Positions 45,251 through 53,993 of a stretch of 64,000 nt of DNA are shown here, in pieces. Below the pieces are notes generated by a model. It was not told the origin of the DNA and did not search any database. It saw only the letters and a list, made by a program, of their open reading frames with translations. Within the stretch, counting starts at the first letter, position 1; each line of letters begins with the position of its first letter. The position numbers were made by a program, and so were the translations under genes. Source of the stretch: Rhizobium sp. BT03 (GTDB lineage Bacteria > Pseudomonadota > Alphaproteobacteria > Rhizobiales > Rhizobiaceae); the NCBI RefSeq assembly GCF_030053155.1, contig NZ_CP125641.1, positions 434,001 through 498,000 on the forward strand, given 5' to 3'.

Positions 45251-46745
45251 CTCCCGAAATCACCGCTGCTTCCACCTGGCCTCTGGAAATCTTGCCGCTG
45301 CTCGTCATCGGCCAAGAAGCGATATGGTGGAATTGCCTGGGGATCTTGAACCTGGCGAGCTGTCGCGCGCAATGCTCGGCCAGCATTTTCGCGTCTTTCG
45401 CCTCTCCCGAGACGACTGCCACGATCTGCTGGCCATAATACGCATCCGGCAGGCCGAAGACGACGGCCTCTTCGACGCCGGGGCAGGTTTTCAGCGCGCT
45501 TTCGACTTCGGCGGGATAGACGTTGTTGCCGCCCGATATCATCATGCCGCCTGCCCGGCCGATCACCCGCAGCATGCCGTTTTCGTCGAGCTCGCCGAGA
45601 TCGCCGACCGTCGCTCCCGCCTCGGTGACCCGGAATGCCTGGCCGTCATCGCCCCAGAGATAGCCGTCGGCGATGAGATCGCTGCTGACGAAGATGGTGC
45701 CCGGCACATCGGTCCCGACATCGTTTCCATCAGGGTCGCGAATGGAAATCTCGACGCCGGGATAGGCCTGCCCCACCCGGTCGATCGGAAAATCGACCGC
45801 GCCGCCGACAAGGGTGGAGATGGTCATGAAACCGATTTCGGACGCGCCGTAATATTCGCGAATGCGCGCTTTCGGGAAAAGGCGGCGCATGGCTTCGACC
45901 CCGTTCGCGTCGAGCTTGGCGCCCGCGGTCAGAACGTCGTGCAGGGAGGTCAGAGCCGGTTCGTCTGCCCACGCCCTGGCAATGCCGGCTATATGGGTCG
46001 GCACGGCGACCAGCCGTTCGATCTTCTCGGAGGCGAGGATACGCGCGACGGCGGCGGGATCCCATTTCCGGACCGAATGGAAGGTGCCGCCGGCATCCAA
46101 GGCTTCGACCAAGGCGTAAAGCGCCAGCCCATGCGCCAGGGCGCCGGGGCATAGGGTGGACGGCGCATCCTCGAGTTCGAAGACGACATGTCCGCGATCG
46201 AGGCTGCGGCGCCACTGCTCGCGCGAGCGAAAATAGGCTTTCGGCTCGGCGGTGGTGCCCGAGGTAAAGCCGATCAGGAAGATGCCATCGGCATCGTCAG
46301 GCAGATCATCTCCGGTCTCAGCGAGATCGAAGGGCTCGGCTTCGGCGGCGACGACCGATATGCCGAGCCTGCGAGCAATTTCGGCGCTCGGCCCGGCATA
46401 ATCGTCGACAATGAGCACGTCGGGCGCCAGCCGCTCGACGATGCGCTCGATTCTCTCAGGCGGCATCATCGGGTCGATCACCGCGCAGGCGTTCGGCAGG
46501 GCAGTGGCGGCGATAAAATATTCGGCGAAGCCGATATGGTTGCCGAGGCTGAGGGCTACAAGTTTTTCCACGCCGGGCAGATCGAGCGTGCGGCAGCTTA
46601 AGCGCGGCAATTCCTGGAGAAAGCGGCAGATCGCCTTGGCACGCACATAAAGCTCGCCGTAGCTCAGGAAGCGGCCGTCGATCACCACGGCCGGCGTGTC
46701 AGGCCTTTCCGCTGCATGTCGAATAAGCTGCGCATGGATCGGCAT
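45222..46745 (-). CDS. AMP-dependent acyl-CoA synthetase/ligase
   Basis: A 507-residue ANL-superfamily enzyme. The P-loop motif is FTSGTTAEPKAYF, motif A5 is YYGASEIGFM, and the hinge region is DLGELDENGMLRVIGRAGG, followed by the ISGGNNVYPAEVES segment. The catalytic C-terminal Lys falls in MTSSGKISRGQVE. The ATG behind AGCGAG was preferred to an upstream GTG. The gene lies between thioesterase and thiolase genes in one leftward operon, so it likely activates a carboxylic acid of unknown chain type. Confidence 0.87.
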   Translation of the reverse strand: MPIHAQLIRHAAERPDTPAVVIDGRFLSYGELYVRAKAICRFLQELPRLSCRTLDLPGVEKLVALSLGNHIGFAEYFIAATALPNACAVIDPMMPPERIERIVERLAPDVLIVDDYAGPSAEIARRLGISVVAAEAEPFDLAETGDDLPDDADGIFLIGFTSGTTAEPKAYFRSREQWRRSLDRGHVVFELEDAPSTLCPGALAHGLALYALVEALDAGGTFHSVRKWDPAAVARILASEKIERLVAVPTHIAGIARAWADEPALTSLHDVLTAGAKLDANGVEAMRRLFPKARIREYYGASEIGFMTISTLVGGAVDFPIDRVGQAYPGVEISIRDPDGNDVGTDVPGTIFVSSDLIADGYLWGDDGQAFRVTEAGATVGDLGELDENGMLRVIGRAGGMMISGGNNVYPAEVESALKTCPGVEEAVVFGLPDAYYGQQIVAVVSGEAKDAKMLAEHCARQLARFKIPRQFHHIASWPMTSSGKISRGQVEAAVISGDGLVLRLSA

Positions 46746-46773
46746 GGACACTCGCTGGTTTGAAGATCGGCCG

Positions 46774-47184
46774 TCAGCCTAACGCCGCTCTGGTGGTCTC
46801 GGGGATCGGCGTGGGACGGCTGTCCGAAAGGCCGACGCAGACCCAGACAAGGCCGGCTGAGGCGCAGTGGGCGCCGTCGCGCTGGCGAAAGAGTTCGATC
46901 GCGAAGGCGAGACTTGTGCGCCCGATTTTCTCGACGCTCACCTTGGCTTCGACGACATCGTCGACGTCGATGGGGCTGTGAAAGGTGATCTCGGCCTTCT
47001 TCACGTGATAGGCGACACCTGAGGAGGTGTGACGGAAGTGGCTCAAGATTTCCCGGTGCCGCAGGAACTCGACGACCGCATCCTCGCAATAATCGAGGTA
47101 AACCGAATTGTGGACATGGCCATAGATGTCGATGTCTCGCATAGAGACCCGGAAGGATGCTAAAGGCCTGTCGTCAACGCTCAT
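46774..47184 (-). CDS. Acyl-CoA thioesterase (4HBT hot-dog fold)
   Basis: A 136-residue single hot-dog protein. The family signature is MRDIDIYGHVHNSVYLDYCE, with the catalytic Asp at the start of DIDIYGHVHN, then the AYHVKKAEITFHSPI strand. It resembles YbgC/4-hydroxybenzoyl-CoA thioesterases. The ATG (MSVDD) was taken as start; a TTG four codons upstream is possible. It is the first gene of the thioesterase-ligase-thiolase operon, divergent from the enoyl-reductase-like gene. Confidence 0.83.
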   Translation of the reverse strand: MSVDDRPLASFRVSMRDIDIYGHVHNSVYLDYCEDAVVEFLRHREILSHFRHTSSGVAYHVKKAEITFHSPIDVDDVVEAKVSVEKIGRTSLAFAIELFRQRDGAHCASAGLVWVCVGLSDSRPTPIPETTRAALG

Positions 47185-47237
47185 GCGATCACCCAAAATT
47201 GGTGGGCTGTTCTAACCGCTGTTGTCTGGGGGATGCA

Positions 47238-48206
47238 ATGCAATATCAGGCGATCGTGCGAAAATTCGGGCCGGCCCCGGAGGTCGTCGGGATCGAGCGG
47301 GCCGAGCTGCCGGCGCTGCGGCGCGACCAGGTGCGGGTGCGCCTGCTCGCGCGCTCGATCAATCCCTCCGATATCATCACCATATCAGGCGCCTATGCCG
47401 GCCGCACGACCCTGCCCTTCATCCCCGGCTTCGAAGCCTTCGGCGTGCTCGAAGCCTGCGGTGAAGAGGTTTACGGGCTTGCGCCCGGCACCCGCGTGCT
47501 GCCGGTGCGCAGCGCCGGCGGATGGCAGGAATTCAAGGATACCGATCCCAGCTGGTGTCTTCGTGTTCCGGAAGCGCTGTCCGATTTCGAGGCGGCGACG
47601 AGCTACGTCAACCCGATGACGGCCTGGCTGATGCTGCACAAGAAAATCGGGCTGAGACCCGGCATGCGCATCGCCGTCAATGCGGCCGCCTCTTCGATCG
47701 GATCGATCCTGATCGGTCTGGCAAATGCCGTCGGCGTCGAGCCGATCGCGATCGTCCGCAGCGAGGAGTCGGTGGCGCGCCTGCGCGGCCGGCTCGAGTC
47801 TGTCATCGTCGACGGGGCGGACGACGATCTGGCCGCGGGCCTTGCCGGCCGGCATGGGCTGGACGCGGTGCTCGACTGCGTCGGCGGCGCGCGTGCCTCA
47901 ATCCTCGCTGCTGCGCTCAAACCAGGCGGCCATTTCGTGCATTACGGTCTGCTTTCGGGCCAAAGCATTCCGAATTCCTTCTGGGCCTCTCATCCCGATA
48001 TCAGCTTTTCCTTTTTCCATCTCAGAGAATGGGTTCATTCCGAAGCCATGGGGGATGTCCAGCGCGCCTATTCCGAAGTGGCGGCGCAGATCGCCCAGAA
48101 GGTCATCGCGACCGAGGTGCGGGAGGTCTTTCCCCTGGATAAGATCGGTGAGGCGCTGCAATCCGCCCTTCCCTTCCGGGCGGGCGGCAAGGTGCTGCTG
48201 GCCTGA
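47238..48206 (+). CDS. Zinc-free MDR oxidoreductase, enoyl-thioester reductase/quinone reductase type
   Basis: A 322-residue medium-chain dehydrogenase/reductase without the zinc-binding Cys/His set. The substrate region has LLARSINPSDIITISGAYAG and FIPGFEAFGVLEACGEEV. The cofactor fold is VNAAASSIGSILIGLANAVG, with VEPIAIVRSEESVARL suggesting NADPH. LDAVLDCVGGARAS and the late FHLREWVHSE resemble MECR/Etr1-type 2-enoyl thioester reductases. It is divergent from the thioesterase operon by about 50 bp, so the two may be co-regulated in acyl metabolism. Confidence 0.82.
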   Translation: MQYQAIVRKFGPAPEVVGIERAELPALRRDQVRVRLLARSINPSDIITISGAYAGRTTLPFIPGFEAFGVLEACGEEVYGLAPGTRVLPVRSAGGWQEFKDTDPSWCLRVPEALSDFEAATSYVNPMTAWLMLHKKIGLRPGMRIAVNAAASSIGSILIGLANAVGVEPIAIVRSEESVARLRGRLESVIVDGADDDLAAGLAGRHGLDAVLDCVGGARASILAAALKPGGHFVHYGLLSGQSIPNSFWASHPDISFSFFHLREWVHSEAMGDVQRAYSEVAAQIAQKVIATEVREVFPLDKIGEALQSALPFRAGGKVLLA

Positions 48207-48214
48207 CAAAACCA

Positions 48215-48385
48215 GCGCCCGCCTCGTCATTCGAGGCCCCTGCGGGGCACCTCAGGATGAGGCTCTCGTGGGCGTTGGCGTATCCTCATCCGCCCGTTAT
48301 TATCGGCGCGGCATCCGCAACCTCCCTCATCCTGAGGCGTGGAGGCCGTAGGCCGGAGCCTCGAAGGACACGCGCCAGCGCTGCT
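48215..48385. repeat. RIME-like repeat, complete unit
   Basis: A forward arm (CGCCTCGTCATTCGAGGCCC, then GCGGGGCACCTCAGGATGAG) near 48220-48265 is followed by a reverse arm (CCTCATCCTGAGGCGTGGAG, then GCCGGAGCCTCGAAGGACAC) near 48325-48372. It sits between two convergent genes and is the cleanest isolated copy of the family in this window. Confidence 0.8.
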
Positions 48386-48409
48386 TCTTGCACCTGCCTC
48401 GGTCCAAAC

Positions 48410-48769
48410 CTACACAGTTTCGTGCCGCAGCCGTGCGCGGATAATCTCCGGGTGGTTCCGCTCGGCCCATCCGACCAGGGCTTTCATCGGGATGAGGAAG
48501 GAGCGCCCCAGCTCCGTCAGCTCATATTCGACGCGCGGCGGGACTTCGGGATAGACGGTGCGCCTGACATAGCCGTCCTGCTCCAGATGCCGCAGCGTCT
48601 TGGAAAGCATCTGTTTCGAAATGTCGCCGATCTCGCGCAGCAGCTCGTTGAAGCGCTTCTTGTCGGTTTCCAGCGCCTCGAGCGTCAGCAGGCTCCATTG
48701 ATCGCCGATGCGATCGAGCACGCCTCTGATCGGGCATCCGGCTCCCGGCCGATCGGTTTCTTCAGGCAC
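48410..48769 (-). CDS. HxlR-family transcriptional regulator
   Basis: A 119-residue winged-helix regulator. CPIRGVLDRIGDQWSLLTLEAL is the family N-terminus with its sensing Cys12, RFNELLREIGDISKQMLSKT is the recognition helix region, and EYELTELGRSFLIPM is the wing and C-terminal helix. Translation starts at GTG behind AAGGAGGA. It is divergent from a secreted NTF2-like gene, and an inverted repeat lies between them. HxlR proteins often respond to electrophiles or oxidants through Cys. Confidence 0.88.
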   Translation of the reverse strand: MPEETDRPGAGCPIRGVLDRIGDQWSLLTLEALETDKKRFNELLREIGDISKQMLSKTLRHLEQDGYVRRTVYPEVPPRVEYELTELGRSFLIPMKALVGWAERNHPEIIRARLRHETV

Positions 48770-48860
48770 GGCGTCCTCCTTTTTGGGTCATCGCGCGCTG
48801 ACCTTGGCACTGAAAACTGCCTTCTTGCCGGGCATGTCGCTCTGTCCTAGACCAGCCTCA

Positions 48861-48879
48861 TAGTCTGTTTCTTAGACTA
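48861..48879. promoter_or_regulatory. Inverted repeat, candidate HxlR operator
   Basis: TAGTCT at 48861-48866 pairs with AGACTA at 48874-48879, separated by 7 bp. It lies between the hxlR-type gene and the divergent secreted-protein gene, close to the expected promoters. Confidence 0.5.
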
Positions 48880-48908
48880 GATCGCGGCCATACCAAGGAG
48901 CTTGATGC

Positions 48909-49370
48909 ATGACATTCGGGAAATCGCTTTTCGCACTCGCCATTGTGGCGGGAATGGCCATGCCTTCCGGCGCTTTTGCCGCCGCGCGGGATGTGAAGGT
49001 CGAGGAAGCCAATCGCAAGCTGGTGGTGGAGTTTTACGACCGATTCTTCAACAAACACGATATCGCCGCCGCCTCGGTCGTCGCGGACGAGTACCGGCAG
49101 CACAATCCTGAGGTACCCGATGGCAAGAAGCCTTTCGTCTCCTTCTTCACCGGCTTCTTCAAGGACAATGCGCAGTCGAAGGCCGAGATCGTCCGCAGTT
49201 CGGCCGACGGCGATCTCGTCTGGCTGCATGTGCATGCGACGAACGGCACCGGCGATCGCGGCCAGGCGATCGTCGATATTTTCCGCGTCAAGAACGGCAA
49301 GATCGTCGAACACTGGGATGTGATCCAGGCGGTTCCGAAAGACGCCGCCAACAAGAACACCATGTTCTGA
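48909..49370 (+). CDS. Secreted SnoaL-like (NTF2 fold) protein
   Basis: A 153-residue protein with a Sec signal peptide (MTFGKSLFALAIVAGMAMPS, cleavage near AFA-AAR). The mature part matches SnoaL-like predicted ester cyclases: VEFYDRFFNKHDIAAAS, YRQHNPEVPDGKKPF and IVDIFRVKNGKIVEHWDVIQ. It is divergent from the HxlR gene. An enzymatic role is not established for this subgroup. Confidence 0.82.
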   Translation: MTFGKSLFALAIVAGMAMPSGAFAAARDVKVEEANRKLVVEFYDRFFNKHDIAAASVVADEYRQHNPEVPDGKKPFVSFFTGFFKDNAQSKAEIVRSSADGDLVWLHVHATNGTGDRGQAIVDIFRVKNGKIVEHWDVIQAVPKDAANKNTMF

Positions 49371-49386
49371 TCGAAGGTCTGAATTC

Positions 49387-49415
49387 AATGGGGCCGGCTT
49401 TTAGCTGGCCCCATT
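49387..49415. terminator. Convergent hairpin overlapping the receiver gene end
   Basis: AATGGGGCC at 49387-49395 pairs with GGCCCCATT at 49407-49415. The stop codon and last codons of the leftward receiver gene lie in this hairpin, so it probably ends both convergent genes. Confidence 0.55.
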
Positions 49416-49889
49416 CTCGGCGGAATCGGCCCACGGGCGTTCCGCTTTCGGCGTCGCCAGCCCGTGTTTGGCAAGTTCCAGCGTCAGGATGCGGGTTTCG
49501 AGCAGGTTGAAGATGCGCAGGACAGCCTCGATCGCGTCGAAGGGCTTCGTCAGGAAATCCTTGGCGCCGAGCGAAAGTGCGCGCCTGCGCGTCGGCAGGG
49601 TCGCATCGGCGGTCAGAACCAGGATCGGCAGGTAGCTGTTTTCGGGAATGAGCCTTGCGAAGGTTTCGAGAAGCGCGAAGCCGTCGAGATCGGGCATCAT
49701 CAGGTCGAGAAGAACGAGATCGACTGGATGCTCGCGGAAGAGCCGAAGCGCCTCGCGCGGCTCAGTGGTGCTGATCAGCGCCTTAAAGCCTTCACGCTTG
49801 AGAATGCGCTCCAGCAGCGAAACATTGGCCGGCTCGTCATCGACGATCAGGATCGTCGAGGCTCGCACGATATCGGTGGAATCTGTCAT
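49401..49889 (-). CDS. Single-domain response regulator (CheY-like)
   Basis: A 162-residue receiver protein. The acidic pocket is ILIVDDEPAN (Asp17-Glu19), the phospho-acceptor is Asp62 in LVLLDLMMPDLDG, Thr is in LVLTADAT and Lys in FLTKPFDA. A 35-residue C-terminal helical tail follows, without a DNA-binding or enzymatic domain. It lies about 160 bp downstream of the histidine kinase gene on the same strand, separated by a repeat, and could be a phosphate relay partner of that kinase. Confidence 0.88.
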   Translation of the reverse strand: MTDSTDIVRASTILIVDDEPANVSLLERILKREGFKALISTTEPREALRLFREHPVDLVLLDLMMPDLDGFALLETFARLIPENSYLPILVLTADATLPTRRRALSLGAKDFLTKPFDAIEAVLRIFNLLETRILTLELAKHGLATPKAERPWADSAENGAS

Positions 49890-49905
49890 GGACCAAAACC
49901 CGCGA

Positions 49906-50023
49906 CGTCATCCTCGGCCTTGTGCCGAGGATCTATGCCGGCCCAATTAAGTTTCTAAAAATAAATGTTTTCCCGTCAAGCAATTACCGTGGTCAGATGC
50001 TCGGCACAAGGCCGAGCATGACG
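49906..50023. repeat. Inverted-repeat element between receiver and kinase genes
   Basis: A 24-bp arm at 49906-49929 is complementary at 23 positions to 50000-50023. Each arm contains CTCGG with CACAAGGCCGAG or its complement. The core is AT-rich (AAAAATAAATG). It belongs to the same family as the units near 43626-43986 and splits the signalling cluster. Confidence 0.65.
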
Positions 50024-50053
50024 GAGGAGAGCTTTTCAACAACTGGCGGTGCC

Positions 50054-52006
50054 CTACGGCACCGCGACGTCTTGCGTCTCGATCTCCCGCATCGCCACCG
50101 GCGCGCGCGGCAGATCGACATGGAAGGTGGCGCCGCCTTGCCCGTTGCTCAAGCCGAGCGTGCCGCCCATGGCGTCGATCAGATGTTTCGACAGCGCAAG
50201 CCCGAGGCCCGTCCCCTCCTGGTTGATCCGCTCGGCCCCCAGCCGGTCGAACGGCGTGAACAGCCGGGCGACGCGGTCGGCCGGGATGCCGGGGCCGGTA
50301 TCGCTGACTTCGATCCGAATGCGATCTCCCATCGCGCGTTGGCTGACGGTCACGCTTCCCTGGTGACGATTGTATTTCACCGCATTGGAGAGAAGGTTCA
50401 GGAACACCTGCAGCAGACGCCGCCGGTCGGCGAGCACCATCAGACCCGGCTCGGCCGGCGCGGTGACCTCGATCCGGATCTGCTGCTTGCCGCAGAGCGG
50501 TCTTGCAAGCGACACCGCTTCATCGATCACTTCGGCGACAGGCTGCGGCTCGACAGCGAGATCCATGCGGCCGGCCTCGATTCTGGCCATATCGAGAACC
50601 TCGTCGATCAGGCTGAGCAGATGCCGGCCGGCTCTCAGGATCTGGGCGACGCTCTCCCTGGAATCGGCATCGGTCACGTCCATTTCCAGAAGCTGGGCGA
50701 AACCGAGAACGGCATTGAGCGGCGTGCGCAGCTCGTGGCTCATGCGCGACAGGAACTCGCTCTTGGCGTTGCTGGCACGGATCGCATCCTCGCGGGCGGC
50801 AAGCAGCGCCTCCTCGAATTGCTTGCGCTCGGTAATGTCGCGGGTGATCTTGGAAAAGCCGCGCAGCCGGCCGGTCTCATCATGGAGCGCGGTGACGACG
50901 ACGTGCGACCAGAACCGCGACCCGTCCTTGCGCAGGCGCCATCCTTCCGCCTCGGTACGTCCATCGCGCGCCGCCTTGGAAAGCTCTTCTGCCGGAAATG
51001 TGTCCCTGCTTTGGGTGGGGTAGAAGCGGGAAAAATGCTGGCCGACGATTTCCTCGGCACCGTAACCGGTGATCCGCTCGGCGCCGGCGTTCCAGCTCAC
51101 CACCTGCCCATGGGCATCGAGCCCGAAGATGCCGTAATCGCTGACGCCCTCGACCAGTTGGCGGAAGCGTTCCTCGCTCTCGGTCAGATCGGCCTCGCGC
51201 TTTTTCAGAAGGACGCTCGCGTCTTCGAGCGCCTGTTCGAGGCTGCCGAGTTCATCGAGGAAAGGATCGGCCACCGTGACGACTTCGCCTTGCGACAAGA
51301 GATGCGCCTGGGCTTTCAATGCGTGCACGCGGCGCACGATGCTTGCTGAAAACAGGAAGACGGCGGCGAGCGCGCCGGCAAAACCAAGAAAGCCGGCTGA
51401 TATCATCAGGCTGCGCGACAGGGTGCGGACCTGGTCGGCGGCCTGTGTCCTTGCGTCAAGGAGATCGGCCTCCCGCCGGTTCATCGCGTCGATCTCCTGC
51501 CTCAGCACATCGAGGACCTGCTTGCCCTCGATGAGCCTGGCCGCAAGATCCTCGCGCCCGCCGGCGCGCAGGATGTTGGCCTGTTGCAACAGCTGCAGAC
51601 GGTCGACTTTGGCATCGACCAGAGCGCGGATGCGGTCGAGGCGGGCCTTCTGCTCTTCATCCCGCAATCGGCGGCCGACTTCGTCGAGCACCACGGGCAG
51701 CCTGTCCTCGGCCCGGTTGAAGGGGTCGAGAAAATCGGGTCTGCCGGTCAGGAGATATCCCCGCATCGCCGTTGCGGCCTCGGCAATCAAGGCGTGGATC
51801 TCCTGAATGCCCGACTGGATCTCCAGCGTCACGCGCACCTGATCCTCGGCGATCCGGCTTTGCCGGTCGGCGACGAAGACCGAGGCGAGAGCCGCCAAGA
51901 GCAGCGCCAGCGGCACCATGATGATGACGATGCCCTTCGCCCGCAGCGGAAGGTCGGCGAAGCGCAACGACCGCCGACCCGCAGGTACCGACGTTGTCCC
52001 GGTCAT
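50054..52006 (-). CDS. Membrane sensor histidine kinase (CHASE3-HAMP-PAS-HisKA-HATPase)
   Basis: A 650-residue kinase. TM1 is near residues 24-45, a CHASE3-like periplasmic helical domain covers about 50-195 (AEAATAMRGYLLTGRPDFLD), and TM2 is near 200-222. A HAMP-like linker and a PAS domain (280-395, VSWNAGAERITGYGAEEIVG) follow. HisKA has His424 in MSHELRTPLNAVLG. The ATPase boxes are LLSNAVKYN, DTGPGIP, LFTPFDR and GTGLGLAL. Its start overlaps the stop of the NarL-type regulator by 4 bp. The signal is unknown; the CHASE3-PAS layout suggests both an external and an internal input. Confidence 0.92.
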   Translation of the reverse strand: MTGTTSVPAGRRSLRFADLPLRAKGIVIIMVPLALLLAALASVFVADRQSRIAEDQVRVTLEIQSGIQEIHALIAEAATAMRGYLLTGRPDFLDPFNRAEDRLPVVLDEVGRRLRDEEQKARLDRIRALVDAKVDRLQLLQQANILRAGGREDLAARLIEGKQVLDVLRQEIDAMNRREADLLDARTQAADQVRTLSRSLMISAGFLGFAGALAAVFLFSASIVRRVHALKAQAHLLSQGEVVTVADPFLDELGSLEQALEDASVLLKKREADLTESEERFRQLVEGVSDYGIFGLDAHGQVVSWNAGAERITGYGAEEIVGQHFSRFYPTQSRDTFPAEELSKAARDGRTEAEGWRLRKDGSRFWSHVVVTALHDETGRLRGFSKITRDITERKQFEEALLAAREDAIRASNAKSEFLSRMSHELRTPLNAVLGFAQLLEMDVTDADSRESVAQILRAGRHLLSLIDEVLDMARIEAGRMDLAVEPQPVAEVIDEAVSLARPLCGKQQIRIEVTAPAEPGLMVLADRRRLLQVFLNLLSNAVKYNRHQGSVTVSQRAMGDRIRIEVSDTGPGIPADRVARLFTPFDRLGAERINQEGTGLGLALSKHLIDAMGGTLGLSNGQGGATFHVDLPRAPVAMREIETQDVAVP

Positions 52007-52665
52007 GACTGATCTTCCCCTGATGTTGCGACGAGCCCGCCGCGCACGGCCATGACGGCGGCCTGCGTCCGGTCGCCGGCGCCGAGCTTGCCGATGATGC
52101 GTTCGACATGGATCTTCACGGTGCCGGGCGAAATCTTCAGCGCCCGGCCAATCTCCTTGTTGGTCAGGCCTCCGGCCACTTTCGTCAGCACCTCGCGCTC
52201 GCGCACCGTCAGTGTTTCCAGGCCGCTATTGTTGGTCTGCGGCTTGGTGGCGGCGCGCTTCAAGAGTCTTGCGACCAGCGGGCCGTCGAAGAAGGCGTCG
52301 CCCGCGAGCACGCGGCGGATCGTGCGCAGAATGTCGTCGCGGCTGGCGTCCTTCAGCAGATAGCCGGTGGCCCCGGCCTCGATCGCCGCTTCCAGATAAT
52401 CGAGACTGTCATGCATGGTGATGATCATCACCCGCGTTTCCGGCGACACGCGGCGGATCTCCCTGGCGGCGGCGAGGCCGTCCATGCGTGGCATGCGGAT
52501 GTCGAGCAGTGCCAGATCCGGCTTGCGGGCAGCGCAAGCGTCCACCGCTTCCACGCCGTCGCGCACATCGAAGGCGACATGGAAATCGTCCTGGCCGCCG
52601 ATCATGGCAATCAGCCCGGCGCGGGCGATGTCATGATCGTCGGCAACGAGAATGGATGCGGTCAT
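52003..52665 (-). CDS. NarL/FixJ-type response regulator
   Basis: A 220-residue regulator. The receiver domain has VADDHD (Asp9-Asp10), the phospho-Asp55 in LALLDIRMPRMDG, and Lys in GYLLKDASRDD. The C-terminal LuxR-type helix-turn-helix is LTVREREVLTKVAGGLTNKE, then IGRALKISPGTVKIHVERI. It overlaps the upstream NarX-type kinase gene and the downstream PAS kinase gene, both by 4 bp. Its cognate kinase is most likely the NarX-type protein, by family. Confidence 0.93.
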   Translation of the reverse strand: MTASILVADDHDIARAGLIAMIGGQDDFHVAFDVRDGVEAVDACAARKPDLALLDIRMPRMDGLAAAREIRRVSPETRVMIITMHDSLDYLEAAIEAGATGYLLKDASRDDILRTIRRVLAGDAFFDGPLVARLLKRAATKPQTNNSGLETLTVREREVLTKVAGGLTNKEIGRALKISPGTVKIHVERIIGKLGAGDRTQAAVMAVRGGLVATSGEDQS

Positions 52666-53849
52666 CCCGATATCGTCTCCTGCTGAAGGGGTGCGAAGGC
52701 GCGGACACAGGTGCCGCCTGCAGCTCCCGCGCCGATCTCGATACGGCCGCCGAGCAGCGCCAGCCGCTCTCGCATGCCGACGATGCCGAGCCGCGCTCCC
52801 CGCTCCTGAATCCGGGGCGCTTCGCCGATGCCCTTTCCATCATCGATCACTTCGAGATGGGCTTCACCCGCGCTGTCCTCGAAGAGGCGCACGATGAGCC
52901 GGCGCGCCTCGGCATGCTTGATCACATTGGTGATTGCCTCCTGCGCGACGCGGTAGAAGATGATCCCGGTCGATGCCGGCCAGCGGTCGGCGCCGGCATC
53001 GAGATCGGCGATCACCTCCAGGCCGTCGATCGCATCGAGGCGGGTGCGCAGCGCCGCCGCGACGCCGAGATCATCGAGCTCGGGCGGGCGAAGATCGGCG
53101 ATAGCAGCACGGAGATCGGCGACGGAATGGCGCGCGAGTGCGGCGAGCTGGTCGATCTCCGGCTTCAGCGCATGCGCCTCGCCGATACGGGCGGCCAAAT
53201 CCTGCAGGCGATAGCTGAGGCCGGCGGCGAGCTGCGCCGAGCCGTCATGCAGATCGAGCGCCACCCGCTGCCGCTCCTGCTCCTGCGCCTGGATCAGCTG
53301 CGCGACGAGGGCCGCGAGTTCGCTGCGCTGCCGCTGCAGATCGCCGAGCAGCGCCTGCTTCTCCGCCGCTTGCCGTTCGAGATTGCAGGCGTCGGCGAGC
53401 TGGCCCGCCACCACCTCCAAGGTCTGCCGGTCGTCTGCGTCGACAGGCCGCCCTCTCGACGGGCCGATGAGCGTCAGCGAGAGATCGGAACCATCCTGCG
53501 AGGCATACAGGATGCCGTCGCTTTCCGGGCTCCTCGATTGCCCGACCGTCAGCTGCATGGGCGCCTCTCCGTGCAAGGGCGGAAAGACGAGCCTCGCAAG
53601 CGACGCTCCGGCGAAATCGGCAAGCCGGGACAGAACCTCCGGGGCGGCCGTTTCGAATGTTTGCGCATCGAGCAGGTTTCGCGCTTCGATGATGAAACGC
53701 AGCCGCGCCGCCCGTGCTTCCGCCGCCCGGTAAAGGGCTCTCATCTCCGCGACATCAGGCGAATGCGCTGTATCTGTGTTATGCTCCAGGCCCAAGGGGA
53801 CTGCTCCTGAAATGAATGACGAGTTGAACGCGCCCGGCACGATAGTCAT
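52662..53849 (-). CDS. NarX-type (HisKA_3) cytoplasmic sensor kinase
   Basis: A 395-residue kinase without membrane segments. A GAF-like N-terminal region (about 45-160) precedes a coiled coil and the HisKA_3 H-box ERQRVALDLHDGSAQ with His201. The ATPase domain has RVAQEAITNVIKHAEA, IDDGKGIG and GIVGMRERLALLGGRI. HisKA_3 kinases pair with NarL-type regulators, and the regulator gene follows with a 4-bp overlap. An internal Met (MRALY) is an alternative start. It is the first gene of a three-gene signalling operon. Confidence 0.9.
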   Translation of the reverse strand: MTIVPGAFNSSFISGAVPLGLEHNTDTAHSPDVAEMRALYRAAEARAARLRFIIEARNLLDAQTFETAAPEVLSRLADFAGASLARLVFPPLHGEAPMQLTVGQSRSPESDGILYASQDGSDLSLTLIGPSRGRPVDADDRQTLEVVAGQLADACNLERQAAEKQALLGDLQRQRSELAALVAQLIQAQEQERQRVALDLHDGSAQLAAGLSYRLQDLAARIGEAHALKPEIDQLAALARHSVADLRAAIADLRPPELDDLGVAAALRTRLDAIDGLEVIADLDAGADRWPASTGIIFYRVAQEAITNVIKHAEARRLIVRLFEDSAGEAHLEVIDDGKGIGEAPRIQERGARLGIVGMRERLALLGGRIEIGAGAAGGTCVRAFAPLQQETISG

Positions 53850-53993
53850 TCCGGTGGGAATGTCATCTATGCCGTTCGGCAGACCGGATCGGAGCCACCC
53901 GGCAGATGGGGCGGCAGCGCCGGCCGCTTAGATATTGGTCATGCGGTCGACCGAAGCGATATCCGCCGGAACCGCCACAAAGGAAAGTCAAAC

